Position numbers and translations under genes: made by a program
Notes under the pieces: generated by a model
What the model was told of the DNA's origin: nothing
The model's database searches: none
What the model saw: only the letters and a program-made list of their open reading frames with translations
Assembly (NCBI RefSeq): GCF_963378105.1
Contig: NZ_OY726398.1
Location: forward strand, 2,294,001-2,358,000
DNA length: 64,000 nt
Origin: Mycolicibacter sp. MU0102
Lineage (GTDB): Bacteria > Actinomycetota > Actinomycetes > Mycobacteriales > Mycobacteriaceae
Reading direction: 5' to 3'
Shown: piece by piece, positions 25,461-33,712 of the stretch
Layout: every line of letters starts with the position of its first letter
Position numbering within the stretch: the stretch's first letter is position 1

Positions 25461-26361
25461 GCGGCGTAGCGACCGGTGTGGGCGCTTCGATGGGCGACGC
25501 GTGGTCGTCGGCCAGCGCGGTGGCCGTTTCCCGCTTGGCCTTGCGCTTATCGTGCAGCCGGGCGATCTGGATGGCGAACTCCTGCAACAGGGTCAGCGTG
25601 CTGCCCAGCACGATCATCGAGAACGGATCCGAGCCCGGGGTGAAGAACGCGGCGAACACGAACATCGCGAAGATCAGCCCGCGCCGCCATTCCTTGAGCC
25701 GGGCGTAGCTGATCACGCCGACCATGTTGAGCATCACGATCAGCAGCGGGAACTCGAAGCTGATCCCGAACACCACCAGCAGGTTCAGCAAGAACCCGAA
25801 ATAGCGATCACCGGACAGGGCGGTCACCTGGACGTCGCTGCCGACGGTCAGCAGAAATCCGAGCGCCTTGGCCAGCACCAGGTAGGCCAGGATGGCGCCG
25901 GTGACGAACAGCACGGCCGCCGAGACGACGAACACCACTGCGAAGCGCCGCTCTTTGCGGTAGAGCCCGGGGGTGATGAACGCCCACAGGTGGTAGAACC
26001 AGACCGGGCAGGCCAGCACGATGCCGGCGGCCAACCCCACCTTGAGCCGCAGCATGAACTGGTCGAATGGCGCGGTGGCCAGCAGCCGGCATTGCCCGTC
26101 GGGTGCGATCGCCGCACGCGCTGAGGCCGGCAGCTCGCAGTACGGGTGACGCAGCCACTCGCCGAGGCTTTCCAGCCCGAAGAGCGGCTGGGTGTACCAG
26201 ATGAATCCGATGATCGTGGTGAGCACGATCGCGGCCATGGAGATCAGCAGCCGGGTACGTAGCTCCCGCAGGTGGTCGACGAGCGACATCGTCCCGTCGG
26301 GATTGGTGCGGCTACGCCGCTGACGGGGGTCGAGCCGCCGCAGAACTCCGAGCGTGCGCAC
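25453..26361 (-). CDS. tatC: Sec-independent translocase subunit TatC
   Basis: A 302-residue membrane protein with six helices; it recognises twin-arginine signal peptides and forms the core of the Tat export complex. The conserved cytoplasmic SLVDHLRELRTRLLIS start, the HPYCELPASARA loop and TAPFDQFMLRLKVGLAAGI are diagnostic. The GTG start at 26361 gives the basic N-terminal tail seen in the M. tuberculosis protein. tatA lies 38 bases upstream and helY overlaps downstream. The binding lipoprotein at the window start carries a putative Tat signal and may be a client. Confidence 0.96.
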   Translation of the reverse strand: MRTLGVLRRLDPRQRRSRTNPDGTMSLVDHLRELRTRLLISMAAIVLTTIIGFIWYTQPLFGLESLGEWLRHPYCELPASARAAIAPDGQCRLLATAPFDQFMLRLKVGLAAGIVLACPVWFYHLWAFITPGLYRKERRFAVVFVVSAAVLFVTGAILAYLVLAKALGFLLTVGSDVQVTALSGDRYFGFLLNLLVVFGISFEFPLLIVMLNMVGVISYARLKEWRRGLIFAMFVFAAFFTPGSDPFSMIVLGSTLTLLQEFAIQIARLHDKRKAKRETATALADDHASPIEAPTPVATPHD

Positions 26362-26399
26362 AGTCGATGAAGCGCGGTCGCCGCGACGGCGGGACCGGG

Positions 26400-26630
26400 T
26401 TACGCCGACTGGCCACCGGCCGCCGGCGGATCGACCCGCTCGGACTGGACGGTGGTCGAGGTGGCAGTCGAATCCGGCTTGCTCTCGTTCTGCAGCTCGC
26501 GGACCTCGGACTTAAAGATGCGCAGCGACTTACCGAGCGAGCGTGCCGCATCGGGCAGTCGCTTGGCGCCGAACAGAATGATCACGGCGACGGCGAGGAT
26601 CGCCAGGTGCGACGGTCCTAAAGCGTTCAC
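26400..26630 (-). CDS. tatA: Sec-independent translocase subunit TatA
   Basis: A 76-residue protein with the TatA pattern: a short N-terminal membrane helix (SHLAILAVAVIILFGAKRLP), the FGAKRLPDAARSLGKSLRIF amphipathic helix, and a Ser/Thr-rich acidic tail. Many copies form the Tat pore with TatC, encoded directly downstream. The start is a GTG at 26630. Confidence 0.95.
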   Translation of the reverse strand: MNALGPSHLAILAVAVIILFGAKRLPDAARSLGKSLRIFKSEVRELQNESKPDSTATSTTVQSERVDPPAAGGQSA

Positions 26631-26669
26631 TTTGGTTACCTCCAGACGTCGCCACGATGCTACCGCAGC

Positions 26670-26903
26670 TCAAGAACCCGACGGTGCATCCCGTGGCCGG
26701 GTGGCCCCCGTCCAGTTCTGACCATCGAAGTAGCGCAGCAGCTCTGGGTCAGCCGGATCGGGATACCAGTTCGGCGCCATGGGTGGTTGACCAGCGGACT
26801 TCGCCTTGGCCTTGACCAGGAAAACGATGCCTACCACCACTCCTGCCATCAGGGCCAGGAAGGCGATGTCGGCTATCAGGGCTCCGACGCTGTACAGCGT
26901 CAA
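26670..26903 (-). CDS. DUF2510 small membrane protein
   Basis: A 77-residue protein with one membrane helix (LIADIAFLALMAGVVVGIVF) and a C-terminal DUF2510 motif (APNWYPDPADPELLRYFDGQ, then W). Its TTG start overlaps the pafC stop (TTGA), and tatA follows after 40 bases, so it bridges the paf and tat genes in one transcription unit. Function unknown; DUF2510 proteins are membrane-linked in actinobacteria. Confidence 0.8.
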   Translation of the reverse strand: MTLYSVGALIADIAFLALMAGVVVGIVFLVKAKAKSAGQPPMAPNWYPDPADPELLRYFDGQNWTGATRPRDAPSGS

Positions 26904-27865
26904 GGGCGTACCTGCTCATACATCGCCAATGCGGCCACCGACGCCTCACGCACCCCGGCAACCACCGATTCCGGCGCCCTGACCTGCACGTCGTCGCCCA
27001 TACCGAGCAACAGCCGGATCAGCCACTCCTCGGAGGCGTACGTCAGCTGGGCTTCACGCCAGCCGTCGGGCAGCTCGCCCAGGGCCTGCATCGGGTAGTA
27101 CTCGAACATCCACGCCGCTGACGGCGCCACCCGCACGATGGCGACCGGCAGTGACGGGTCGGCGTCGAACAGTGAGGTGTCGGTTTCGGCTCGCCGCGCC
27201 GGCTCCGGCGGCGCCGACGGCTCGTCGAGCAGCCGGGCGCCGTCGATGCGGTCGAACCGGAACAACCGGACCCCCTCGGACTCGCGGCACCAGGCCTCCA
27301 GGTAACTGTGCGCGCCGATCAGCACCACCCGGATCGGATCCACGATCCGCTGCGACACGCTGTCTCGGGATGCCGCGTAGTAGTCGATCGCCAGCGCGCG
27401 GTGTTGCTGGACGCCGTCGCGGACGACGTCTTGTCGGACAGAGTCGGCAGCCGACTCGTCGTGCGTGGCGGAGGTGGGCGCCGCCGGTGCGGCGGCCCCG
27501 GCGGCCTCCTCGATCTTGGCGATCGCACTGCGGGCGGCCCGCGGGTCGACGATGCCGGGCATGTCGACCAGGGTGCGCAAGGCCATCAGCATGGCCGTGG
27601 CTTCCCGCGAGGTCAGCCGCAGCGGCCGATCAACGCCGGCGGATTCGAACACGTCGAGGCGGTCTTCGTAGAACGTCACGTCGATCAGTTCGCCGGGCCC
27701 GTAGCCGGGCAGGCCGCACATCACCAGCTGCTCCAGATCGGTCTGCAGCTGGCTGAGGCTCACGCCGAGTTCGGCGGCGGCCTGTTCCTTGCTGATCCCG
27801 GGGCGAGCCTTCAGGTACGGCACCATGTTCAGCAGCCGGACCAGGCGTTTCGACAGCTGGGTCAT
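26900..27865 (-). CDS. pafC: WYL-domain regulator subunit PafC
   Basis: A 321-residue protein with an N-terminal winged helix (RLLNMVPYLKARPGISKEQA; AAELGVSLSQLQTDLEQLVM), a central WYL domain and a C-terminal WCX extension (WLIRLLLGMGDDVQVRAPES). With PafB it forms the heterodimeric PafBC activator of the SOS-independent mycobacterial DNA-damage response. It overlaps pafB by four bases, consistent with co-translation of the two subunits. Confidence 0.93.
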   Translation of the reverse strand: MTQLSKRLVRLLNMVPYLKARPGISKEQAAAELGVSLSQLQTDLEQLVMCGLPGYGPGELIDVTFYEDRLDVFESAGVDRPLRLTSREATAMLMALRTLVDMPGIVDPRAARSAIAKIEEAAGAAAPAAPTSATHDESAADSVRQDVVRDGVQQHRALAIDYYAASRDSVSQRIVDPIRVVLIGAHSYLEAWCRESEGVRLFRFDRIDGARLLDEPSAPPEPARRAETDTSLFDADPSLPVAIVRVAPSAAWMFEYYPMQALGELPDGWREAQLTYASEEWLIRLLLGMGDDVQVRAPESVVAGVREASVAALAMYEQVRP

Positions 27866-28857
27866 ACCGGCACCTCCCCCACGCGAGCGCTCAGGCGCGC
27901 CACCACGTCGTCGCGCAGCGACGGCGGGTCCAACACGATGGCGTCGGCGCCGTAGCCGGCGATCTCCCGGGTCAACCGGTCATGGGTGCCCATGTCGACA
28001 CCGATGATGTCGCCGTCGCGGCCGGCCAGGGCCTGACGGCTCAATATCGTGCCGGCCCGGCGCAGCGCCACGGCGCGGCCATCGGCGACCCAGATGCGTG
28101 CCTGTAGTCCACTGGGTGCATCGCCGACGGCGTCGGCGACGATCGCGCGCAGATCGGCGGTATCGGGTCGGGTGACGGCGTCGGCCGGCCCGATCGGCTG
28201 AACCTCCGGAGCGATCCTCGACATCCGGAAGGTGCGTACCGCGTTGCGGTCGCGATCGTGGCCCACCAGATACCAGCGTCCGGCATGGGTGACCACGCCC
28301 CACGGCTCGACGGTGCGGGTGACATAGGGCTCGACCGGTGACGGGCGGTGCCCGAACTGCACGGCCTGGCCCGCCTGGACGGCGTCCATCAGCGCGCCCA
28401 GCGCCGGCTCGGCCCGGTGAATTCCCGGCAGCGCGGTCGGTGGCGCCACCAGCACGTCGGTCTGATTCGGGTCCACTTCGACGCCGGCGGCATGCAGTTT
28501 GGCGACCGCGCCCTCGGCGTTGGCGCGCAGTTCCGGGGACTGCCACAGCTGCACCGCGACCGCGACGGCAGCGGCTTCTTCGCGGGTCAGGTCGATGGCC
28601 GGCAGGGCATAGGTGTCGGGATTGATCCGGTAGCCCTCTACCGTGTCGAACCCCGATACTTTGCCTGTCTCCAGCGGGATGCCCAGGTCACGCAGTTCGT
28701 TCTTGTCGCGCTCGAACATCCGCGAGAACGCGTCGTCGCTGGGGCTGTCGCCGTAGCCGACCACGGTGGTTCGGATCTTCTCGGCGGTCAGGTAGCTGCG
28801 GGTAGCAAGCAACGCGATGACGAGATTGAGGAGTCGCTCGACTTTCGCGGTCGCCAT
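27862..28857 (-). CDS. pafB: WYL-domain regulator subunit PafB
   Basis: A 331-residue paralogue of PafC: winged helix at residues 1-75 (VERLLNLVIALLATRSYLTA; MFERDKNELRDLGIPLETG), WYL domain (WGVVTHAGRWYLVGHDRDRN) and WCX domain. PafBC is thought to be activated by a DNA-damage signal bound at WYL and to turn on repair genes such as recA through an RNAP-N promoter element. It lies downstream of pafA, separated by a gene for a secreted protein. Confidence 0.93.
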   Translation of the reverse strand: MATAKVERLLNLVIALLATRSYLTAEKIRTTVVGYGDSPSDDAFSRMFERDKNELRDLGIPLETGKVSGFDTVEGYRINPDTYALPAIDLTREEAAAVAVAVQLWQSPELRANAEGAVAKLHAAGVEVDPNQTDVLVAPPTALPGIHRAEPALGALMDAVQAGQAVQFGHRPSPVEPYVTRTVEPWGVVTHAGRWYLVGHDRDRNAVRTFRMSRIAPEVQPIGPADAVTRPDTADLRAIVADAVGDAPSGLQARIWVADGRAVALRRAGTILSRQALAGRDGDIIGVDMGTHDRLTREIAGYGADAIVLDPPSLRDDVVARLSARVGEVPV

Positions 28858-28894
28858 GAGAAGACAGGATAAGGCTCGCGGGTTGCGTGGTCAT

Positions 28895-29386
28895 TCAGCT
28901 GTGGGTCGCAGGCGCGCATGTCATCCCCGGGAACTCCCAGGTGCTGCACTGGTAGTCCGAGAATTCGGGGTCTTCGGCGCGTGGCTCGCCGGGTAGATCG
29001 GTGCGTGCGGTCATCTTGGCGCCGTAGACGCCCGGGTACAGCGGCATCAGCCGCTCGTCGTTGGGGAACGCCACCGAGAAGCTGTCGCCGTTGTGCACCG
29101 CGCGGGTCTCGGAGTAGGTGAGGGTGTGCGACGGGCCGGCCAGCTCCAGCGGGGCGCCGGAGGCGGTCAGGTGCATCTGCAGGGTCAGCGGCGTGCCGGG
29201 CAGATCGGTCCGGCAATCGCTGACGTCGACGCGGCTGCCCATGTAGTCGGTCCGGTCGACCGAGTAGACGAACGGCTTGGCCACGCTGAACTGGCAGATG
29301 ACGACGCTGTCGGCGTGTGCGGCCGGTGACCCGGCCAGCGCGGTAGCCAGCGGGATAAGCGCGGCCAGGCCGCTGAGCCGAGTCAT
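28895..29386 (-). CDS. Secreted protein of unknown function within the paf operon
   Basis: A 163-residue protein starting at the ATG 29386, five bases after the pafA stop. A classical signal peptide (LSGLAALIPLATALAGSPAA, with cleavage after HA) is followed by a mostly beta-type mature protein with four Cys (VICQFSV; SDCRTDLP; YQCSTWEFPGMTCAP), so two disulfides are likely. The tight spacing puts it in the pafA-pafB-pafC transcript although its product leaves the cytoplasm. No family could be named. Confidence 0.75.
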   Translation of the reverse strand: MTRLSGLAALIPLATALAGSPAAHADSVVICQFSVAKPFVYSVDRTDYMGSRVDVSDCRTDLPGTPLTLQMHLTASGAPLELAGPSHTLTYSETRAVHNGDSFSVAFPNDERLMPLYPGVYGAKMTARTDLPGEPRAEDPEFSDYQCSTWEFPGMTCAPATHS

Positions 29387-29391
29387 GCGCG

Positions 29392-30750
29392 CTACATGCT
29401 GGCGATCAGGCGCTTGACCCGCTCGTCGACCGACCGGAACGGGTCCTTGCACAGCACGGTGCGCTGGGCCTGGTCGTTGAGCTTGAGGTGCACCCAGTCG
29501 ACGGTGAAGTCGCGGCCGGCTGCCTGTGCGGCACTGATGAATTCACCGCGGAGCTTGGCGCGGGTGGTCTGCGGCGGGGTGTCGACGGCCTCGTCGACCT
29601 CCTCGTCGGTGGTGACGCGGGTGGCCAATCCCTTGCGCTGCAGCAGATCGAACACCCCGCGGCCACGCTTGATGTCGTGATAGGCCAGGTCCAACTGGGC
29701 GATCTTGGGATCCGACAATTCCATGTTGTAGCGATCCTGGTAGCGCTGGAACAGCTTTCGCTTGATCACCCAGTCGATCTCGGTGTCCACCTTGGCGAAG
29801 TCCTGGGTTTCGACGGCGTCGAGCTGGCGGCCCCACAAATCGATGACCTGCTCAAGCTGCGGGTTGCTGGCCCGGGTCTGAACGTACTCCACGGCCCGCC
29901 CGTAGTACTCGCGCTGGATGTCCAGGGCACCGGCTTGGCGTCCGCCGGCCAGGCGTACCGGGCGCCGGCCGGTGACGTCGTGGCTGACCTCGCGGATCGC
30001 CCGGATCGGGTTGTCCAGCGAGAAGTCCCGGAAAGGCACCCCGGCCTCGATCATCTCCAGCACCAGCGCCGCGCTGCCCACCTTGAGCAGGGTCGAGGTC
30101 TCGGACATGTTGGAGTCGCCGACGATGACGTGCAGGCGCCGGTACTTCTCGGCGTCGGCGTGCGGTTCGTCGCGGGTGTTGATGATCGGCCGCGACCGGG
30201 TGGTGGCGCTGGAGACGCCTTCCCAGATGTGCTCGGCACGCTGGGACAGGCAGAACGTGGCGGCCTTGGGGGTCTGCAGGATCTTGCCGGCGCCGCAGAT
30301 CAGCTGGCGGGTCACCAGGAACGGCAGCAGCACGTCGGAGATCCGGGAGAACTCCCCGGCCCGCACGATCAGGTAGTTCTCGTGGCAGCCGTAGGAATTG
30401 CCGGCCGAGTCGGTGTTGTTCTTGAACAGGTAGATGTCGCCGCCGATGCCCTCATCGGCCAGCCGCTGCTCGGCGTCGATCAGCAGGTCTTCGAGTACGC
30501 GTTCACCCGCGCGGTCGTGGGTGACCAACTGAATCAGGTTGTCGCACTCGGCGGTGGCGTACTCGGGGTGACTGCCGACATCTAGATACAACCGAGCGCC
30601 GTTGCGCAGGAACACATTCGAGCTACGTCCCCAAGACACCACCCGGCGGAACAGATAGCGCGCCACCTCGTCGGGCGACAACCTCCGATGGCCGTGGAAG
30701 GTGCAGGTGACACCGAACTCAGTCTCAATGCCCATGATTCTGCGCTGCAC
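29392..30750 (-). CDS. pafA: Pup-protein ligase PafA
   Basis: A 452-residue carboxylate-amine ligase that attaches the protein Pup to target lysines for proteasomal degradation. It is almost identical to the M. tuberculosis enzyme: RRIMGIETEFGVTCTF at the start with the catalytic Glu/Asp region, FKNNTDSAGNSYGCHENYL, HVIVGDSNMSETSTLLKVG and the C-terminal CKDPFRSVDERVKRLIASM. The GTG at 30750 gives the same N-terminus as known PafA proteins; the frame is open for another 110 codons of unlikely sequence. First gene of the paf operon. Confidence 0.97.
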   Translation of the reverse strand: MQRRIMGIETEFGVTCTFHGHRRLSPDEVARYLFRRVVSWGRSSNVFLRNGARLYLDVGSHPEYATAECDNLIQLVTHDRAGERVLEDLLIDAEQRLADEGIGGDIYLFKNNTDSAGNSYGCHENYLIVRAGEFSRISDVLLPFLVTRQLICGAGKILQTPKAATFCLSQRAEHIWEGVSSATTRSRPIINTRDEPHADAEKYRRLHVIVGDSNMSETSTLLKVGSAALVLEMIEAGVPFRDFSLDNPIRAIREVSHDVTGRRPVRLAGGRQAGALDIQREYYGRAVEYVQTRASNPQLEQVIDLWGRQLDAVETQDFAKVDTEIDWVIKRKLFQRYQDRYNMELSDPKIAQLDLAYHDIKRGRGVFDLLQRKGLATRVTTDEEVDEAVDTPPQTTRAKLRGEFISAAQAAGRDFTVDWVHLKLNDQAQRTVLCKDPFRSVDERVKRLIASM

Positions 30751-30811
30751 GTCATCGAGCGTACTGGTTGAACCAGCGCGGCGGGGCTCAGTGCAGCTGG
30801 TGGCGTGGCGG

Positions 30812-31435
30812 TCAGGCCGGTGGGTTGACCGGGGCCTCGACGTTTTCCAGCACCACTTCGGCGACCTGGCGCATGGTGGTCCGCTTATCCATGGCCGCGC
30901 GCTGAATCCACTTGAAGGCCTCGGGTTCGGTGAAGCCGTGCACCGTCTGCAGCACGCCCTTGGCCCGCTCCACGAGCTTTCGGGTCTCCAGCTGCTCGGA
31001 CAGGCTGCTGACCTCGCGCTCCAAGGCGGTGATCTCCTCGGCCCGGCTGAGCGCCAGCTCGATCGCCGGGACCAGGTCACCGGCGGTGAACGGCTTGACC
31101 AGGTAGGCCATCGCCCCGGCGTCGCGGGCGCGTTCGACCAGGTCGCGCTGGCTGAACGCGGTCAGGATGACGATCGGCGCGATCCGCTTTTCGGCGATCT
31201 CGGAGGCCGCATCGATTCCGTCGCGGCGCGGCATCTTCACATCCAGGATCACCAGGTCCGGTCGCAGCAGCTCGGCCAGCTCGACGGCTTCCTGTCCGTC
31301 GCCGGCCTCGCCCACCACCTCATAGCCCTCTTCGCGCAGCATCTCGGCGAGATCCAGGCGGATCAGCGCTTCATCCTCGGCGATCAGCACCCGTCGGGCT
31401 GGGCGTGGGCTGCTGTCGGACGTGGGCTCGGTCAT
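30812..31435 (-). CDS. pdtaR: Response regulator with ANTAR domain, PdtaR
   Basis: A 207-residue two-component regulator. Receiver domain at about 15-130 with the acidic pocket in LIAEDEALIRLDLAEML, phosphoacceptor Asp in LVILDVKMPRRDG, Thr in IVILTAFSQRDL and Lys in AYLVKPFTAGDL. A helical linker and a C-terminal ANTAR RNA-binding domain (LVERAKGVLQTVHGFTEPEA) follow. The orthologue Rv1626 is phosphorylated by the histidine kinase PdtaS and acts by transcription antitermination. It faces away from the tRNA-Leu gene that hosts the integrated elements. Confidence 0.95.
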   Translation of the reverse strand: MTEPTSDSSPRPARRVLIAEDEALIRLDLAEMLREEGYEVVGEAGDGQEAVELAELLRPDLVILDVKMPRRDGIDAASEIAEKRIAPIVILTAFSQRDLVERARDAGAMAYLVKPFTAGDLVPAIELALSRAEEITALEREVSSLSEQLETRKLVERAKGVLQTVHGFTEPEAFKWIQRAAMDKRTTMRQVAEVVLENVEAPVNPPA

Positions 31436-31515
31436 CCCCCTATTCTGTCGTGGCTGCCGGCTGGGGCAACCCCGAGGGGCATCGTCTAAGGTAGGAAGCC
31501 GCGCGTCAGCGCAGG

Positions 31516-31589
31516 GCCCTCGTATCCCAACTGGCAGAGGAAACGGATTCAAAACCCGTGCAGTGTGAGTTCGAATCTCACCGAGGGCA
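31516..31589 (+). tRNA. leuX: tRNA-Leu (CAA), integration site of the elements
   Basis: The acceptor stem GCCCTCG pairs with CGAGGGC, followed by A and an encoded CCA at 31590-31592. The T arm is GTGAG-TTCGAAT-CTCAC. The anticodon loop TTCAAAA gives anticodon CAA, decoding UUG. The variable region appears short (about five bases) for a leucine tRNA, which normally has a long arm, and the anticodon stem has one mismatch. The gene stays intact because the inserted elements restore its 3' half. In M. tuberculosis a leuX gene sits near Rv1626. Confidence 0.88.
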
Positions 31590-31591
31590 CC
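31548..31591 (+). repeat. Attachment core copy 1 (left end of element A)
   Basis: These 44 bases, from the anticodon loop to the CC of CCA, recur exactly at 42610-42653. The last 25 of them recur again at 56616-56640. The following seven bases (ACGAATA) are also shared with copy 3 but not with copy 2. Confidence 0.93.
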
Positions 31592-31649
31592 ACGAATAAG
31601 CAGTTCGGAGCGGTTCAGCTCCCGACACGGTCGGCTCTGCAAGCCGGAA

Positions 31650-31669
31650 CAGTCCGCACACAGTCCGCA
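31650..31669 (+). promoter_or_regulatory. Integrase arm-type site pair, left end of element A
   Basis: CAGTCCGCA occurs at 31650-31658 and 31661-31669, an 11 bp period, between the attachment core and the integrase start. The same pair with the same period recurs near the right end at 42447-42466. This is the pattern of arm sites bound by the N-terminal domain of tyrosine integrases. Confidence 0.7.
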
Positions 31670-31687
31670 GAGCGCTAGACTGTTGCT

Positions 31688-33001
31688 ATGCAAAAGCGCA
31701 GCTCACGGGGTCGCGCTCGCGTTGAGGATCGGTGGCACCGGCCCCGCCGGAAGGGCGAAGAACCCCCCGCCGACGGCCCTGGCTGCTGGTGTCTGGACCC
31801 CAAGCATGGGCGGCCCGGCACGCTGGTGACCACCGCCCGCCACGGGCAGGGTCGGCGTTGGCTCACACGATGGGTGGATAGCGACGGACACGAGGCTTCC
31901 AAGTCTTTCGACCGCAAGGCAGACGCGGAACGCCACGCTGCGGGCGTAACCGCCGACCTAATGACTGGCACCTACGCCGACCCGAAACGCTCGGCGGTCA
32001 CCTTCGCAGCCGTGGCCGAGGCATGGCTCGCTGCCAAGCGGGCCGCCAACCGCGCACCCAAGACCGTGGCAGGATATGACGGCCTACTCGATGTCGTGAT
32101 CCTGCCCAAGTGGGGTGACGAGCCGTTGCGGGACATCAGCCACGAACGACTACAAACATGGTTTACATGGCTGGCGACCGATCCCGCCGCGCGTAAACAC
32201 CCAAAACGGGACGCCGAGGGCAACGTAGTGCCGATGGGACTCTCCCCCGCCCGCGTGATCCAAACCCACAACGTGGTGCATCAGGTGCTCGGCTACGCCG
32301 TGCGGGCTAAGTATCTGGCGGTCAACCCGGCGGACGACATCGAGCTACCGGGCAAGCCAACCGGCAAAGAACTTGCGCTGACCCACGAACAAGTGCGGCG
32401 GCTTGCGGCCGAGATCGCCAGCGCGCCGGTTCGGCAACGCAGCGACACCCGCCCGTCGTTGACCCCGCTTGATGCAATGGTGCGGTTCCTGGCGTATTCG
32501 GGCCTGCGGTTCGGTGAGGCCGCCGCGTTGCGGGTTGGCGACGTTAACCTCGATGCGCGCCGCGTGAACGTGTTCAGGGGAATCACTGGCGTTCGCGGCC
32601 AGGGCCTTGTTGAGGGCGACACCAAGACCCACCAGCGCCGCCCGGTACCCATCTTGACGACAGAATGTCTTGATGAGCTGCGGCTGGCGGTGGCGGGCCG
32701 CGACCCCGACGAGTATGTGTTTCCCGGCCCCGACGGCGGCGCTATGACGGTCGGGTGGTTTCGGGTCCGGTTCGACAAGGCTGTCGAGAAGCTTGGGCTG
32801 ACCGGTGCGACCCCCCACACCCTGCGGCACACGGCCGGGTCGTTGGCGCTGGCATCTGGCGCTTCGATTGTTACCGTCCAAAAGCTGCTGGGGCACCGGA
32901 ACGCCACCACCACAATGAACGTCTACAGCCACATGCTGCCCGATGACTTTGACAACCTCGCCGCCGCGATGGACAGCGCCGCGAAAGCAGTCGGTCGCTA
33001 A
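31688..33001 (+). CDS. int: Tyrosine integrase of element A
   Basis: A 437-residue site-specific recombinase. An N-terminal arm-binding part (to about 80) contains basic and Cys residues, a SAM-like core-binding domain covers about 100-210 (SAVTFAAVAEAWLAAKRAAN), and the catalytic domain follows, with Arg near 274 (GLRFGEAAAL), HxLR near 380 (HTLRHTAGSL), LLGHRN and the Tyr nucleophile near 412 (NVYSHMLP). It lies 96 bases after the attachment core in the tRNA and reads away from it. It should integrate and, with the excisionase, release element A. Confidence 0.95.
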   Translation: MQKRSSRGRARVEDRWHRPRRKGEEPPADGPGCWCLDPKHGRPGTLVTTARHGQGRRWLTRWVDSDGHEASKSFDRKADAERHAAGVTADLMTGTYADPKRSAVTFAAVAEAWLAAKRAANRAPKTVAGYDGLLDVVILPKWGDEPLRDISHERLQTWFTWLATDPAARKHPKRDAEGNVVPMGLSPARVIQTHNVVHQVLGYAVRAKYLAVNPADDIELPGKPTGKELALTHEQVRRLAAEIASAPVRQRSDTRPSLTPLDAMVRFLAYSGLRFGEAAALRVGDVNLDARRVNVFRGITGVRGQGLVEGDTKTHQRRPVPILTTECLDELRLAVAGRDPDEYVFPGPDGGAMTVGWFRVRFDKAVEKLGLTGATPHTLRHTAGSLALASGASIVTVQKLLGHRNATTTMNVYSHMLPDDFDNLAAAMDSAAKAVGR

Positions 33002-33153
33002 TTCTGTTGTACTAGTTCACAATTCAGTTATTTGCTGACGGGCACTAACGGCGATCCGCTGGTACAGTCGGATCGTGAGGGACTGAGCCGCCCCCGATCA
33101 TGCTCAGCCCCGCCGGTTGATTCCGGTTCATTCCTAATCAATAGGGGCAATAC

Positions 33154-33351
33154 GTGTCCGAAAGACTGACACTCCAAGAAGCATCCGAATACCTCAACAT
33201 CCCGCCGAACACGCTGCGGTGGTGGCGCACCGTAGGCACCGGCCCTAAGTCATACAAGTTGGGTGGCCGCGTGTTCTACGACCGAACGGATCTCGACCAA
33301 TGGGCGGGCGCTGGAAAGTTAGAAACCGCGCGGGGCGGAACTCAATTGTGA
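33154..33351 (+). CDS. xis: Excisionase-like HTH protein of element A
   Basis: A 65-residue MerR/excisionase-type protein (LTLQEASEYLNIPPNTLRWW, then GGRVFYDRTDLDQW). It starts at a GTG with a weak AGGGG site. The position directly after the integrase supports a role as recombination directionality factor; it may also act as a transcription regulator. No C1-type repressor is seen nearby. Confidence 0.8.
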   Translation: MSERLTLQEASEYLNIPPNTLRWWRTVGTGPKSYKLGGRVFYDRTDLDQWAGAGKLETARGGTQL

Positions 33352-33479
33352 GCTATCAACACATTGCATAGATATCCTAGACGATGCGTTCCGCTCAGAG
33401 TGAAATCGGGCCATCAAGGGACAATGAGGGCGTACGGTGGCCGGTGGTAACGAACGGAAATTGGCTGAAAGGAACGTAT

Positions 33480-33647
33480 ATGACGGACAGTGGCGGTGTC
33501 GAAGTGCAGCTGCCCGGCGGTAATTCTATTGAATACCCGGGCGGCCGGTTCAATGTAACTGAGGGGGCTGTACTGAAGGTTTATGAAGCGACCGGACAGA
33601 AGACGTATTACAGTCCTTCTGGGTGGTTGTCGGTGACTAAAACCTAA
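33480..33647 (+). CDS. Small protein of unknown function, element A
   Basis: A 55-residue protein starting at the ATG 33480, eight bases after AAAGGA. The sequence is rich in Gly and beta-type residues (VEVQLPGGNSIEYPGGRFNV; VYEATGQKTYYSPSGWLSVT). A longer frame from 33384 exists but has no good ribosome site. It is followed 32 bases later by a strong intrinsic terminator, so it ends the early transcript. I do not recognise the family. Confidence 0.6.
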   Translation: MTDSGGVEVQLPGGNSIEYPGGRFNVTEGAVLKVYEATGQKTYYSPSGWLSVTKT

Positions 33648-33679
33648 CCCTAGCGGCTAATAGTCGAAATCAACGAGGT

Positions 33680-33712
33680 GGGGGCAGAGAAGGATTCTGC
33701 TCCCATCTTTTT
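33680..33712 (+). terminator. Intrinsic terminator ending the int-xis transcript
   Basis: A nine-base-pair stem (GGGGGCAGA with TCTGCTCCC, one G-U pair) and a seven-base loop are followed by ATCTTTTT. A true U-tract terminator is uncommon in this genome and suggests phage origin. Confidence 0.85.

Noticed and set aside
23994..25469. Long open frame on the plus strand opposite helY
   Set aside because: It lies fully inside helY, has His/Arg/Gln-rich composition typical of high-GC shadow frames, and shows no domain.
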